Assembly (NCBI GenBank): GCA_020436935.1
Contig: JAGQWX010000021.1
Location: 45,383-81,312, forward strand
Origin: Saprospiraceae bacterium
Lineage (GTDB): Bacteria; Bacteroidota; Bacteroidia; Chitinophagales; Saprospiraceae
Direction of reading: 5' to 3'
DNA: 35,930 nucleotides
Position numbers and translations under genes: made by a program. The notes below the pieces were generated by a model. That model worked only from the letters and a program-made list of their open reading frames with translations, was not told the DNA's origin and did no database searches. Positions 27,401 to 35,930 of the stretch are shown piece after piece; the first letter of the stretch is position 1, and every line of letters starts with the position of its first letter.

Positions 27401-30400
27401 CCTTCGATCAAATCATATAAGATATAATCTTTGCCTTCCTTCACCATTCGACCCGATGATGACCAAACATTGTAGATGTTGTGTATATCTGAACAATTGT
27501 CCGTTATAGTAGGGACAGGAAGTTTATACCAGCCAAAACACTCAGTTCCGGAAATTTCCGCTGTTGTATCCTTTCCTGCATTGATGGCAATGACTGGCGC
27601 TTCTTTATCTTCAATTTTAATCAATTGCTCGAAGTATCTGAATTCTCCTGTACACCAGTCGAAAACGGTCCATTTTCTAATAATTTTTTTGCAAGATCCA
27701 TCTTCACATAGATTAATGATCTGATCATCAAATACATATCTGATGTTGAAGCATCCTGTTCCTCCAGGAACTCCTGTTACGGTTGTATCAGGTGCTCCGT
27801 TTGCAAGTCTGGCCCAATCTCCATCGCATGACAGGGATGGATTTTCGATTCCATCGTAATTGGCCGGAGGGATAACGTCATTCACTGTTGGCCTGGTGAA
27901 GCATATGGTATCTACTGCTTCCCCAGTTCTGCCAAATCCATCTATAGCTGTCCATTTTCTGTAGATCACATGACTGAATGGCCCCTGACATACATATGAA
28001 ACAATGCTGTCTTTCAGATATAAATCAACCAGGGTACAGTTGTCAAGACTGTCAACAATGTAGTGACTATCGGACACTTTTTTCACAATAACAAGATTCT
28101 CATCTGTTGGGAAACCAATCACTTCCGGATCAGTAACATCTCCACACATCAAAGTATCTTTTCCTCCAATGAGCATCGGTGCAATCTTATCTTCAAGTAG
28201 CAAATACCCCCAGCATGAATTGTTATTGGCTGTGTCTTTTATTTCATATATCAGCTTCTTACCAAGGAATGTCCTATCCAGAATAGTGTCATTAGGTATT
28301 TGGATGGTTTTTGCCTCATCCAGATAAACGCAAACTATATATAGATCCGCACACGCATATCCGTTTCCTGTGAGGAACATGTCTGCAGAAAGATAAATCT
28401 CACATTCTTCTGTGACAGAATAGTTCAACTGTTCCAAACATGAAAGATCTGCTTTACCATTGGGTGCTAAAACTGTTACCACAAAACTACAGGTATCCAT
28501 GTTTCCTGATATATCTCTGGCAATGTAGAAAAGTTCGTGTACACCAATTGTGAATGGTAAACCTCTACCAAATCTAGGGTTATGGAGTGAATCAATAATT
28601 GGGTCACCACAATTGTCTGTTGCAGAGATGACAAAGTCTATTAAAGTATCGCATTGGCCCAAAGGCAATTGAATCACCATATCCATCGGGCATTCTACAA
28701 AGGTAGGTGCAAGACCATCTAAAACTGTGGCATTAGGCTCACATATTGTCTCATTTCCACAGGCATCCACAAGCAGTATTTGGAATGTATTTCCCTGATT
28801 TAATGCACTACAATTGAAATCATCCAGGTTGGAACTTGCTGTGACCAGATTACAATCTGTATAGGAACTAACAATGTCCTCAATTGGAGGTGTTGTGGTT
28901 GCGTTGCCACTGTCGTCAACATTGATGGTAATGTCGTTGCATGTTAAAGACATTGGCGGAACAGTATCAACAACGAAGATGGTTTGGACAAAAGTAGCTG
29001 ATGTACCACAGGCGTTGGTAGCGACATACGTACGTCGAACAAAAATCGTATCATTCACACAACCTAATCGACCTACACTGTCGACTGTTTCTGTCAACAT
29101 AATATTTTCGGCCGGAATCTGTCCACAAGCTCCAAAAGCTTCCACACTTTCAGCAGGTGGAACCTGATCAAAACATGTAACCAAAGTATCTGGGCTCGTA
29201 ACCGTAAAATATGGGGTAACTGTATCTACTACGCTTATAATTTGCACCACACGTGTTGAATTCATACACGAATCTGTAAAAGTATAAGTCCTTGTAACAG
29301 TAATCGTGTCTCCAATGCACCCGGTATTTTCAGATATACTTTGCTGGACCGTAGCAGCAATAGGAGTAGAAGAGCAATTGTCTGAAGCAGTCAAATTCAA
29401 AGGTGCAGGTACATCTGCAAGACACATTACCAAAGTATCTGGAGCTGCACCAGAGAAAACCGGGGATATTGTATCCCTAACTGTAATTCTCCATGTTGTT
29501 GTGTCTCTGTTACCTACGGCATCACTAAAAATCCACCTTCTGATTACCAGATACTCACAATCTCTAATTTTAGTTGTTTCATCAATTGGAGATACTGTAT
29601 TGTTGCCACCACATTCATCACTGGCAGAAAGATTCTGTTGGGCTGGAATCTCATCAAAACACATAACTAATGTGTCAGGGAAATCAGCAGGCGCTGCTGG
29701 AGCTATGTTATCAGCAATACTTATCTGTTTAGATACTACTAATGTGTTGCCACATGAATCTGTAAATGTCCAAACTCTGTTGACAATGAATGGATTTTCA
29801 ACTGAACCATTACCTCCAGGTAATTGAGTATCAACCGGACTTACTGTAATATTACCATTGCAATTATCAAACGCTGTTAAATTACTTGGCGGAGGCACCT
29901 GACAACCAACAACTACATCAGAGGTATCAACTCCGTTCAAATTTTGAATTACAGGAGCAATATTATCTACAACCCTGATGAATTGAGTATCTGCAATTGC
30001 GTTACCGCACTGATCACTTACTCTCCAAATTCTTCTAATAACCAATGTATCACCTATGCAACCTGATCCACTGGTTGTTGTACTGTATTGAATTGGATTT
30101 ACCTGGCAATTGTCTTCTGCAGTCATCACAGAAGCAGGATATTCACTTGTATCTGCAACACAAGTTAAGAATTGATCCTCAGGAGCTGGTGAAGTAAATG
30201 TTGGATTGACATTGTCCAGAACTTTTATCTTTTGCGTTACCGTAATGCCATTGTTACATGCATCTCCGAATGTCCACGTCCTTGTAATAATGAGTGAATC
30301 TCCCGGACAACCACTTCCAACTGTATTTGTAGTGAAAATGGCATTGATCAGGCCTGAACAATTGTCATTTGCAGTAAGAACAGCAGCTGGGTACTCAGAT

Positions 30401-33400
30401 GTGTCTAAAACACAATCTAAAAATACATCAACAGGTATGGCTTCATTGATGACTGGCTCGACAGTATCTTTCACATAAATATTCTGCATCATAACAGACG
30501 TATTCATACAAGCGTCTGTCAATTTATAGGTTCTAACCCATCTTTGTCCCAAGGCATCAGTACATTGGGTATTAACTACTAGACTATCAGAAAATGTTGG
30601 TATGATAGGCATTCCACTACAATTATCTGTACCCGGCACTATAGTAGGTGGAGGCAATGGTAGACAATTGATGGTTGTATCGCCTGGAATACTTGAAGTA
30701 AACATTGGTGGAACATTATCCACCACATTTACGATTTGAACAACTGTCGTCATATTAAATGCACTATCAGTAAAAGTCCATGTCCTCGTAAATCTGAGGG
30801 TATCCATTGGACAGCCGGCACCACCATTACTGGTAACAACATATGTGCTGCTTCTAAGTGGACCGCAATTGTCTGTTGCAGTAACCACTGGAGCTTGCAT
30901 CGTGTCCTGGGCACAAGAAACATTTACAGGCGCTGGTTGTGATGATGCAACAGGTGGAATGGAGTCAATGACTGTTATTTTTTGGGTATCTCTAACGGTA
31001 AAGCAGTTGTCTCTTACTGTATAAACCCTCTGAATCATGTAAGGGGAGGCTTTACTTCCAATACCCATTGGAGGTAATGTGACAACAGTATTCTGTAAAA
31101 TTGGAGAACCTGGAGTGCAATTTTCTATGATCTCAGATGCAGCATTTAAAGTAGTTTGTGCAGGAATTTCCGATTTGCATGTAAAATTCAAATCAGGTCT
31201 TGGAATAATTTGAGGTGGAATGGTATCATAAAAGAAATACCTTGTCTGAAGTGAATCTTTATTCCCACATGCATCGGTGAAAACCCATTTATCCAAAACC
31301 TCAAATGGCATGTTACCAGTCATTAATGATAGAGGATTATTTTTGTCAACCAAACAACCCGGCCTTGGCACTAGAGTTCTTGATTTCACGCCAGCTATGG
31401 TCCCTGAACAGTTATCGTTCGCTACAGGTAAATCAATTTGCTGATTTTGTATAACAAAATTAACAGCACAACCATAAATTAACTGCGTATCTGGCAAAGC
31501 AACAATAGGTAACACGGGTTTGATGGTGTCTTTTACAACTATCGTTTGACTAACTGAAGTATCAGGTAAACTTACTGCTGACCTATCAAAAGTCCATGTT
31601 CTAATAATAGTATCTGAGCAACCATTCTCAATAAATTGAACAACCAGTTGGCCCACCGATGTCAAACCACATCCATTTGACAATATAAGAGTGGGAGAAG
31701 GCACAGTGTCCGTAATACACATAACAAGTGTGTCTGCAGGTGGGTTTGGCACTTGTGGCATAGTTGTGTTATTAATGGTATCGACAGAAGTCGCCATACT
31801 CATATTACCGCAAGCATCTGTAAACGTCCATTTTCTGACCACATAAATTGGATTTGCCGGACTGCCTGGATTTGGCCCCATTTCATTTAAAGTATCCAGT
31901 GATACTGAATAAATCCCATTTACTCCTGTTGGGCTACAATTATCTGTAGCTACAAGTGGCATACCTGCCACAGTATCTGACAAACAAGGATATGAAACTC
32001 CTAGAGGTGCCATTGGTGGCGTTGGTGCTTGTTGATCATTTACTGTAATAATGTGGTTAAATGTGGCACTATTTCCACAAACATCAGTTGCTACATAAGT
32101 TCTGGTAATGGTATACCTGTTGGCACATGTCTGGTTTGAAACGACATCAGCCATTACAGTAACATTCACTAAACCACCGCATCCATCAGTGGCATTGATC
32201 GATGCCGTATTAGCTGGTGGTACATTTTCTGTACAACTTACTGTAACATTTGCAAGTGGTGTAATGACCGGTGGTGTTTGATCATTGACCGTAATGATTT
32301 GGCTAAGAGTGGACGAATTACCACAAAGATCTGTTGCAACGTATGTCCTGGTGATTGTATACCTATTTGCACAGGTTTGATTTGTAATTACGTCTGGCTG
32401 AACTGTTATAGTCACTGTACCACCACAACCATCCGTTGCCATAACTCCAGCTTCACCAGTAGGTGGAACATTGTTAGCACAGCTTACTGTTACATTCGCT
32501 GGAATAGATGAAATAACTGGCGGGGTTTGGTCATTAACTGTAATGATTTGACTTTGGGTAGAAGAATTACCACAAAGGTCAGTTGCTACGTATGTTCTGG
32601 TGATGGTGTACCTATTTGCACAGGTTTGATTGGTGATTACGTCTGATTGAACGGTAATGTTCACTGTACCACCGCATCCATCGGTTGCCATCACAGCCCC
32701 GGTATTGGAAGCGGGCACAAGATTGGCACAGCTGACCGTAACGTTGACCGGTATTGATGAAATAACTGGCGGAGTTTGGTCATTTACTGTAATAATTTGA
32801 CTCTGAGTGGAAGAATTGCCACAAAGATCAGTCGCTACGTATGTTCTGGTAATGGTATACCTATTTGCACAGGTTTGATTGGTAATTACATCTGACTGCA
32901 CAGTAATGGTTACTGTACCGCCGCAACCATCGGTTGCTACTACAGCTCCAGTATTGGCGGCAGGCACTAGGTTGGCACAGCTTACTGTAACGTTGGCAGG
33001 AATAGTTGAAATTACCGGAGCAGTTTGATCATTTACTGTGATCAGCTGGATACATCTCGAAACATTATTACATGTGTCTGCTGCCTGGTAAATGCGGTGT
33101 ATCAGAAAACGGTTCGCACACGTTTGATTTGTTATAGAATCCTTGACAAAGGTAACATTTGCCGGACCTCCCTGTGGGTCTGTGGCCATTACCAGAGCTG
33201 TATTTGGTGCTGGAACCAGGTTTGCGCAACTTACAGTAATCGGTGCAGGGCAGGTAATTGTTGGTGCTTGGGTATCTGCATTAATTCTAATGGTTGCAGT
33301 GTCCATACATCCCACTGCGTCAGTTACAATTACAGAAAACGTAGTGTCAGTTGTCGCTGTAATATTTATTGTTGGAGTTGTTTGTCCTGTGCTCCAGACG

Positions 33401-33408
33401 TAAGACAA
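24460..33408 (-). CDS. Giant HYR-like repeat, dockerin and T9SS sorting-domain protein (3' part of an interrupted gene)
   Basis: The frame spans 2,982 codons from a TTG at 33408 and is open back to the TAA at 33469-33471. That TTG lies inside a PKD-like domain (LSYVWSTGQTTPTI) and no ATG precedes it, so this is very likely the downstream part of one gene with the 746-codon frame before it. Domains: the PKD-like domain; about 17 HYR-like repeats of 79-100 residues (about 45-1480) beginning D..PP and holding up to four Cys, plus two more divergent ones; a Cys-rich region with further repeat-like units; a dockerin-like segment (about 2645-2700) with LLHIQRHVL and AADANNDQKISVNDLVDIRK; a beta domain; and a T9SS type A sorting domain (about 2900-2982) starting NPNPF and ending HRFIKIR. 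No signal peptide is present on this part. It is presumably a cell-surface or released adhesin-like protein. Confidence 0.8.
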   Translation of the reverse strand: MSYVWSTGQTTPTINITATTDTTFSVIVTDAVGCMDTATIRINADTQAPTITCPAPITVSCANLVPAPNTALVMATDPQGGPANVTFVKDSITNQTCANRFLIHRIYQAADTCNNVSRCIQLITVNDQTAPVISTIPANVTVSCANLVPAANTGAVVATDGCGGTVTITVQSDVITNQTCANRYTITRTYVATDLCGNSSTQSQIITVNDQTPPVISSIPVNVTVSCANLVPASNTGAVMATDGCGGTVNITVQSDVITNQTCANRYTITRTYVATDLCGNSSTQSQIITVNDQTPPVISSIPANVTVSCANNVPPTGEAGVMATDGCGGTVTITVQPDVITNQTCANRYTITRTYVATDLCGNSSTLSQIITVNDQTPPVITPLANVTVSCTENVPPANTASINATDGCGGLVNVTVMADVVSNQTCANRYTITRTYVATDVCGNSATFNHIITVNDQQAPTPPMAPLGVSYPCLSDTVAGMPLVATDNCSPTGVNGIYSVSLDTLNEMGPNPGSPANPIYVVRKWTFTDACGNMSMATSVDTINNTTMPQVPNPPADTLVMCITDTVPSPTLILSNGCGLTSVGQLVVQFIENGCSDTIIRTWTFDRSAVSLPDTSVSQTIVVKDTIKPVLPIVALPDTQLIYGCAVNFVIQNQQIDLPVANDNCSGTIAGVKSRTLVPRPGCLVDKNNPLSLMTGNMPFEVLDKWVFTDACGNKDSLQTRYFFYDTIPPQIIPRPDLNFTCKSEIPAQTTLNAASEIIENCTPGSPILQNTVVTLPPMGIGSKASPYMIQRVYTVRDNCFTVRDTQKITVIDSIPPVASSQPAPVNVSCAQDTMQAPVVTATDNCGPLRSSTYVVTSNGGAGCPMDTLRFTRTWTFTDSAFNMTTVVQIVNVVDNVPPMFTSSIPGDTTINCLPLPPPTIVPGTDNCSGMPIIPTFSDSLVVNTQCTDALGQRWVRTYKLTDACMNTSVMMQNIYVKDTVEPVINEAIPVDVFLDCVLDTSEYPAAVLTANDNCSGLINAIFTTNTVGSGCPGDSLIITRTWTFGDACNNGITVTQKIKVLDNVNPTFTSPAPEDQFLTCVADTSEYPASVMTAEDNCQVNPIQYSTTTSGSGCIGDTLVIRRIWRVSDQCGNAIADTQFIRVVDNIAPVIQNLNGVDTSDVVVGCQVPPPSNLTAFDNCNGNITVSPVDTQLPGGNGSVENPFIVNRVWTFTDSCGNTLVVSKQISIADNIAPAAPADFPDTLVMCFDEIPAQQNLSASDECGGNNTVSPIDETTKIRDCEYLVIRRWIFSDAVGNRDTTTWRITVRDTISPVFSGAAPDTLVMCLADVPAPLNLTASDNCSSTPIAATVQQSISENTGCIGDTITVTRTYTFTDSCMNSTRVVQIISVVDTVTPYFTVTSPDTLVTCFDQVPPAESVEAFGACGQIPAENIMLTETVDSVGRLGCVNDTIFVRRTYVATNACGTSATFVQTIFVVDTVPPMSLTCNDITINVDDSGNATTTPPIEDIVSSYTDCNLVTASSNLDDFNCSALNQGNTFQILLVDACGNETICEPNATVLDGLAPTFVECPMDMVIQLPLGQCDTLIDFVISATDNCGDPIIDSLHNPRFGRGLPFTIGVHELFYIARDISGNMDTCSFVVTVLAPNGKADLSCLEQLNYSVTEECEIYLSADMFLTGNGYACADLYIVCVYLDEAKTIQIPNDTILDRTFLGKKLIYEIKDTANNNSCWGYLLLEDKIAPMLIGGKDTLMCGDVTDPEVIGFPTDENLVIVKKVSDSHYIVDSLDNCTLVDLYLKDSIVSYVCQGPFSHVIYRKWTAIDGFGRTGEAVDTICFTRPTVNDVIPPANYDGIENPSLSCDGDWARLANGAPDTTVTGVPGGTGCFNIRYVFDDQIINLCEDGSCKKIIRKWTVFDWCTGEFRYFEQLIKIEDKEAPVIAINAGKDTTAEISGTECFGWYKLPVPTITDNCSDIHNIYNVWSSSGRMVKEGKDYILYDLIEGYHTIYYSATDCCGNIALDSLIIRVIDNNAPVAIVREYTTLSLTNDKDLIKDGFAKLYPFHIDNGSYDNCNAIHMEIRRDDQSPACKNLGVNGYNNNLTYNNDGHVLDNAADTDSGKFVTFCCEDVGKEVKVWLRVWDDANHSGVFGDVVNGVADKYNETWGIVKVEDKTAPILVPPTDMTVSCYYEYVKEDLGKYFGRVYTDRTTREEVIGLEPICSDDEAFDEDNPFERFETVVGYSGYAVDACDVKVVETYKIDKLCDEYLITRTFVATDLQGLSSRAVQRIKIIPCVEFFITDTDCDDDNPNDGVIWPCDYEVTSCDAQTDTTITGRPIIDPRFCESIGINYSDWIWGDKKEGCYKIERVWRLMKYCSAETWEYHQWIDVKNGEKPTILNCTDLEMCADDATCIGQVSYTLNAEDDCTAEAYLYYSYAIDLGSDGIIDFESTGKTYNRSFPRGEHLVIWTVRDICGNVAECHQKVTVKDCKKPVAYCYQELSTSIGKNGEDRWLWSSDFDRGSYDNCGEPVELSFSENVLDDSLLINCDLMITYPETKIRVDLYVTDKSGNVETCPIILTLIDPTNYCIDNQGKATVSGDIRTSTNFPINKYDISISSQVMSKDYTSSDMKYKFDKLPMYDDYLVAPTKKDEVRAGVNTLDLLHIQRHVLRLKDLNDPLKLIAADANNDQKISVNDLVDIRKVILEVYNTFPRTNAWRFVRRGINFVDSKNPWPFEEVIQLENLSKNEIVNYTAIKVGDVNDSYTSLGNSTQQRSEPIRLLQKSRVDGQGNKVIDLYPESDVKLSGYQFSLTFTGESGKPALVENAIVNRDAVNIVDDEVLVSWFDQQGHIFGERNPMLTLNTGKNEVGGLQFTNRLSAEAYDESLSERALEIINGAVQKRSFVSQVNPNPFVDQTSFRMELVRKSSVNLKIFDATGQLILSRTSDYDAGDHEVTINGQSLPVGAYSYRVVINDNEVFTHRFIKIR
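28969..33276 (-). repeat. Tandem array of 17 HYR-like protein repeats
   Basis: Seventeen consecutive units of about 79-101 residues each begin with D(Q/T/N/S)..(P)P and end with a strand such as QIITVN, with a conserved C-terminal half (R.Y or R.W, then TD.CGN). Most have Cys residues at about positions 18, 36, 54 and 70 of the unit. Two weaker units (DTVPPMSLTC and DGLAPTFVECP) continue to about 28470. The spacing and pattern are close to the HYR domain, an Ig-like fold used in adhesins. Confidence 0.8.
32038..33030 (-). repeat. Near-identical 249/246-bp DNA tandem repeat (4 units)
   Basis: Units run 33030-32782, 32781-32533, 32532-32284 (249 bases each) and 32283-32038 (246 bases). The first two units differ at only six of 83 encoded residues. 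The encoded block ITNQTCANRYTITRTYVATD is shared exactly by the first three. The similarity is visible at DNA level as well, so these are recent duplications, while the other repeats of the array have diverged. Confidence 0.9.
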
Positions 33409-33468
33409 AGGCTCTACACCTCCTTCGATTTGAGGCGTTAAGGTGGTAGAAAAATTACCACAAACGTT

Positions 33469-33471
33469 TTA
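33469..33471 (-). other. In-frame TAA interrupting the giant gene
   Basis: The TAA lies between NGEDT and NVCGNFSTTLTPQIEGG. Both flanks are in the same frame: the stop at 33471 and the TTG at 33408 are exactly 21 codons apart. The next 20 codons are open and fit directly onto the PKD-like domain. No ATG, promoter box or ribosome-binding site is visible between the stop and the downstream frame. Confidence 0.85.
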
Positions 33472-35709
33472 AGTATCTTCTCCATTAATAGTAAGTGATA
33501 CAAGGGGGTTGGACAAATTAAATACCAAACATACTGCGCCTTGAACGCCCAAATCATTTTCAAATGCAAGAGTAATAGTATCAAAGCCTACTGATCCGGG
33601 CACTGGGAAATAAGTAAATGACAATGAATCAGGGTTTATTCTGATGTTTTGTGTCTGAGGGCCCAATTTACTTGCCTTTAATCTTATTGTTTCTTCAGAA
33701 CAACCTTCAAACGTTAGTGCTTGTGTAAAAGAGTCTAAATTACAAATGGCTGGTATAACTATAAGGTTCGTTGCAAGATTGGTTGAAGGATCTTTTGCAA
33801 ATAGTTTGCTGGTGAAAGAAGTGAGATAACCAAATGCACCTCCATCATTTGTTCCTACTACCTGTGATGCAGTGAAGTTTACATCGGATTCAATTGTGTT
33901 GGTTCCTGCTGCCAAATCAGCATTGGGAATTGTGATCGAAAAATAACCTGCAAGGCCCGGTACTGCAATCGGGCTACCTCCATAAGCAACTCCATTTAAT
34001 TCCAAACTTGCAAGACCAGCAAGTGGAATCACAACCTGTACTGCATTGGTCGCTCCATTGAACTTATTAAAAGAAATCTTTCTTGATCCACGGCATTCGC
34101 TGATTGAACCTACCAATCCCATGTCGACTTCATCTGTACTAATTCCAGATATATAATATACATAAGATGGAATGGAAGTTCTGATATATGTAGGTGTACC
34201 TGCAGGTTGATTCGGGTTGTATTGATAAAACTGACCTCTATCCAATGTAACTATAGGCGTAAGACTACCATTGATAAAAACCTCTGTAGTGTCTTCAACT
34301 GCCACTATAATTGCATATTCCTGCTTACTAATTGCCAAAGAACTTACGACAACGTGATCTGTTCCCAGGTTTTTAACCGGAATCAAAACATCGACTCCCC
34401 CATCCCTTTTCGGCGGATTGGATCCATCTGTACCCACTTGAGCGGTGTGCATCGACCCTGAAGTAACGGCAATGTCCTTATCAGCAGTGACCATTACTCC
34501 ACTTACTGTTGCATTGATAAGGGGATCTCTTAATAAATAAGTTTGGCCCCTGTCAAGCATAATACTGAAAGGAGATGTCAAGGTTCCTGCACCTCCATTA
34601 GACAATGGATTTGCAAAATTAAAATTAATAGTGGTGTTATCTTCTGAAGCCATTACTGAGATAAAGTGTGCTTCAGTATTTGTTACCGTTGAACTTGCTG
34701 CAACTCTGGCATTGGTTTGAGACGCAACAAAAAATGATTTGCCTAGACCTTCCGAGTTCTTACCTGTCACGATAAGTTTATTGAAGGCTGACTCATTGCT
34801 GTAGGTAACAAAAATCGGAACAGAAGAGGTTATAAGTATACCCTTACCATTTTCAATAACATTTGAATTTGCTGTTTGAGTAAAGCCCGAAGCATATGTT
34901 ATTGGAATATTCAATACAGTCCCTGCATTTACGCTATAATTTTGAGAAAAGCCGTCGAGATTGGTAATGGTAATATTGGCTGTTGGAAATAGAGTACTTA
35001 TATTAAATGAAACAGCGCTATTGAACAATGTTGGACCAGTGGTTAATTCATTATTTGGTGTTGTAGGATCATCAGCCGTAGGAATCATTCTCCATACAGG
35101 CGGAAAATAATAAGACAAGGCTTCTTCGCAATTCAGATCCAAAACATTTTCTCCCTGACCGATACAATCAACATCCATTTCATCAATCAAACCATCTCCA
35201 TCATCGTCCATGCCGTTACCGCAGATTTCAAAACCTGTGCTTGTGGGAAGATTGTAACAAGTCACCTGAGCATTCCATCCTTCTGGGTTAGAAGCCACAT
35301 AATCAGAATTATAAGCAACATCAAAAATTGTAGCCGGATTTGATACAAATTTAAATGTCAAACAAGTTTCAGTGCTGTAAAATGAACTTCTGATGTTGGT
35401 ATTACCAGTGAAAACTCCGATCAGGGGGGAAGATGAATTTGGTCCATCATAAACATACATGGAGTCTACTGTCTTAATGGTAAACTGGCTGAATATAACC
35501 CTAATACCTTGGTTTGGACTTGATGAGCAATAAGTATATTGCAAGTCACCATTTCCAGAACCTGGGCCTATGACATCATAGTCACTATTGCCCCCTAAAT
35601 CCTGGAAGGTTGAGTTACACGTGACAAACGTTTGTCCAAGTGCCTCAAATGAAAAGCCTGAAAATATTACAAAACAGACTGCATAAAAAAACTTAAAACT
35701 CCACTTCAT
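33469..35709 (-). CDS. Secreted CUB-like and IgGFc-binding-like protein (5' part of an interrupted gene)
   Basis: The protein has 746 residues to the TAA. It has a signal peptide (MKWSFKFFYAVCFVIFSGFS, cut after LGQ near residue 26). A CUB-like domain follows (about 27-150: FVTCNSTFQDLGGNSDYDVI, then TVDSMYVYDGPNSSSPLIGVF). A calcium-binding-like loop comes next (GNGMDDDGDGLIDEMDVDC). The main body (about 200-620) matches the IgGFc-binding N-terminal family: ILITSSVPIFVTYSNES, AHFISVMASEDNTTI, LLRDPLINATVSGVMVTADKDIAVTSG, DHVVVSS. A beta domain ends VSLTINGEDT at the stop. It has no T9SS sorting domain of its own, which the downstream frame has, so the two were probably one protein of about 3,749 residues. 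Binding to IgG or other ligands is not implied by the family name. Confidence 0.82.
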   Translation of the reverse strand: MKWSFKFFYAVCFVIFSGFSFEALGQTFVTCNSTFQDLGGNSDYDVIGPGSGNGDLQYTYCSSSPNQGIRVIFSQFTIKTVDSMYVYDGPNSSSPLIGVFTGNTNIRSSFYSTETCLTFKFVSNPATIFDVAYNSDYVASNPEGWNAQVTCYNLPTSTGFEICGNGMDDDGDGLIDEMDVDCIGQGENVLDLNCEEALSYYFPPVWRMIPTADDPTTPNNELTTGPTLFNSAVSFNISTLFPTANITITNLDGFSQNYSVNAGTVLNIPITYASGFTQTANSNVIENGKGILITSSVPIFVTYSNESAFNKLIVTGKNSEGLGKSFFVASQTNARVAASSTVTNTEAHFISVMASEDNTTINFNFANPLSNGGAGTLTSPFSIMLDRGQTYLLRDPLINATVSGVMVTADKDIAVTSGSMHTAQVGTDGSNPPKRDGGVDVLIPVKNLGTDHVVVSSLAISKQEYAIIVAVEDTTEVFINGSLTPIVTLDRGQFYQYNPNQPAGTPTYIRTSIPSYVYYISGISTDEVDMGLVGSISECRGSRKISFNKFNGATNAVQVVIPLAGLASLELNGVAYGGSPIAVPGLAGYFSITIPNADLAAGTNTIESDVNFTASQVVGTNDGGAFGYLTSFTSKLFAKDPSTNLATNLIVIPAICNLDSFTQALTFEGCSEETIRLKASKLGPQTQNIRINPDSLSFTYFPVPGSVGFDTITLAFENDLGVQGAVCLVFNLSNPLVSLTINGEDT

Positions 35710-35930
35710 GTTCAGAGATTATCTTTTGAAACTTTAGTGAAGTTTTCTTACTGTTTGAGACCTTAGAATCTATGGTAATGTATCGAAAATTTGTAGTTGG
35801 TCTTATTCCGATCTCAAAACACAACACGAATGTACAATAATGGCTTTTCACTATAAACTTATAGACATACCTAAAACATAGTATAATTCATAGAACTTTT
35901 TATTTAATATTTTATAAATTGATATTTAAT

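Noticed and set aside
32038-33030. Regular direct repeats as a possible CRISPR array
   Set aside because: The units are 249/246 bases long, contiguous and fully coding, without spacers.
33406-33408. TTG at 33408 as a genuine start of the 2,982-codon protein
   Set aside because: It lies inside a PKD-like domain whose first strands are encoded upstream, and there is no promoter, Shine-Dalgarno sequence or signal peptide.

Overview
This window reads as a chromosomal segment of an AT-rich member of the Bacteroidota. The evidence is a type IX secretion (T9SS) C-terminal sorting domain, several promoter boxes of the Bacteroidota form TAnnTTTG, very few Shine-Dalgarno sequences, and proteins typical of the phylum (DUF1573, fused dehydrogenase E1, SecG with an acidic TPR partner). 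The giant HYR-like/dockerin/T9SS protein points towards Saprospiria-like bacteria. That lineage call is inference and cannot be settled from the sequence alone.

Layout: Bases 1-8,830 are mostly plus-strand: a porin-like outer-membrane barrel, a YceI-like secreted protein, trpS-guaA, a lipoprotein with a periplasmic-binding fold next to trmH, a convergent DEDDy exonuclease on the minus strand, and a membrane-anchored coiled-coil protein that ends at two tandem terminators. From 8,900 to the end everything is on the minus strand: an acidic TPR protein with secG; penicillin acylase with two small membrane proteins; yaaA; a DUF1573 protein; lpdA; a TPR protein; gyrA; a dolichyl-phosphate-mannose-synthase-like glycosyltransferase; and a fused alpha/beta 2-oxoacid dehydrogenase E1. 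These are largely housekeeping genes.

The last 11.2 kb (24,460-35,709) is the unusual part. Two adjacent same-frame reading frames, 746 and 2,982 codons, are separated by a single in-frame TAA at 33,469-33,471. The first carries the only signal peptide plus CUB-like and IgGFc-binding-like domains. The second carries about 19 HYR-like repeats, a dockerin-like segment and the only T9SS sorting domain. The simplest reading is one secreted surface protein of about 3,749 residues interrupted by a nonsense codon (mutation, phase variation, readthrough or sequence error). Four of its repeats form a near-identical 249/246-bp DNA tandem array.

I found no tRNA, rRNA, CRISPR array, insertion sequence or prophage gene. 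Apart from the interrupted giant gene I see no convincing new multi-gene system.
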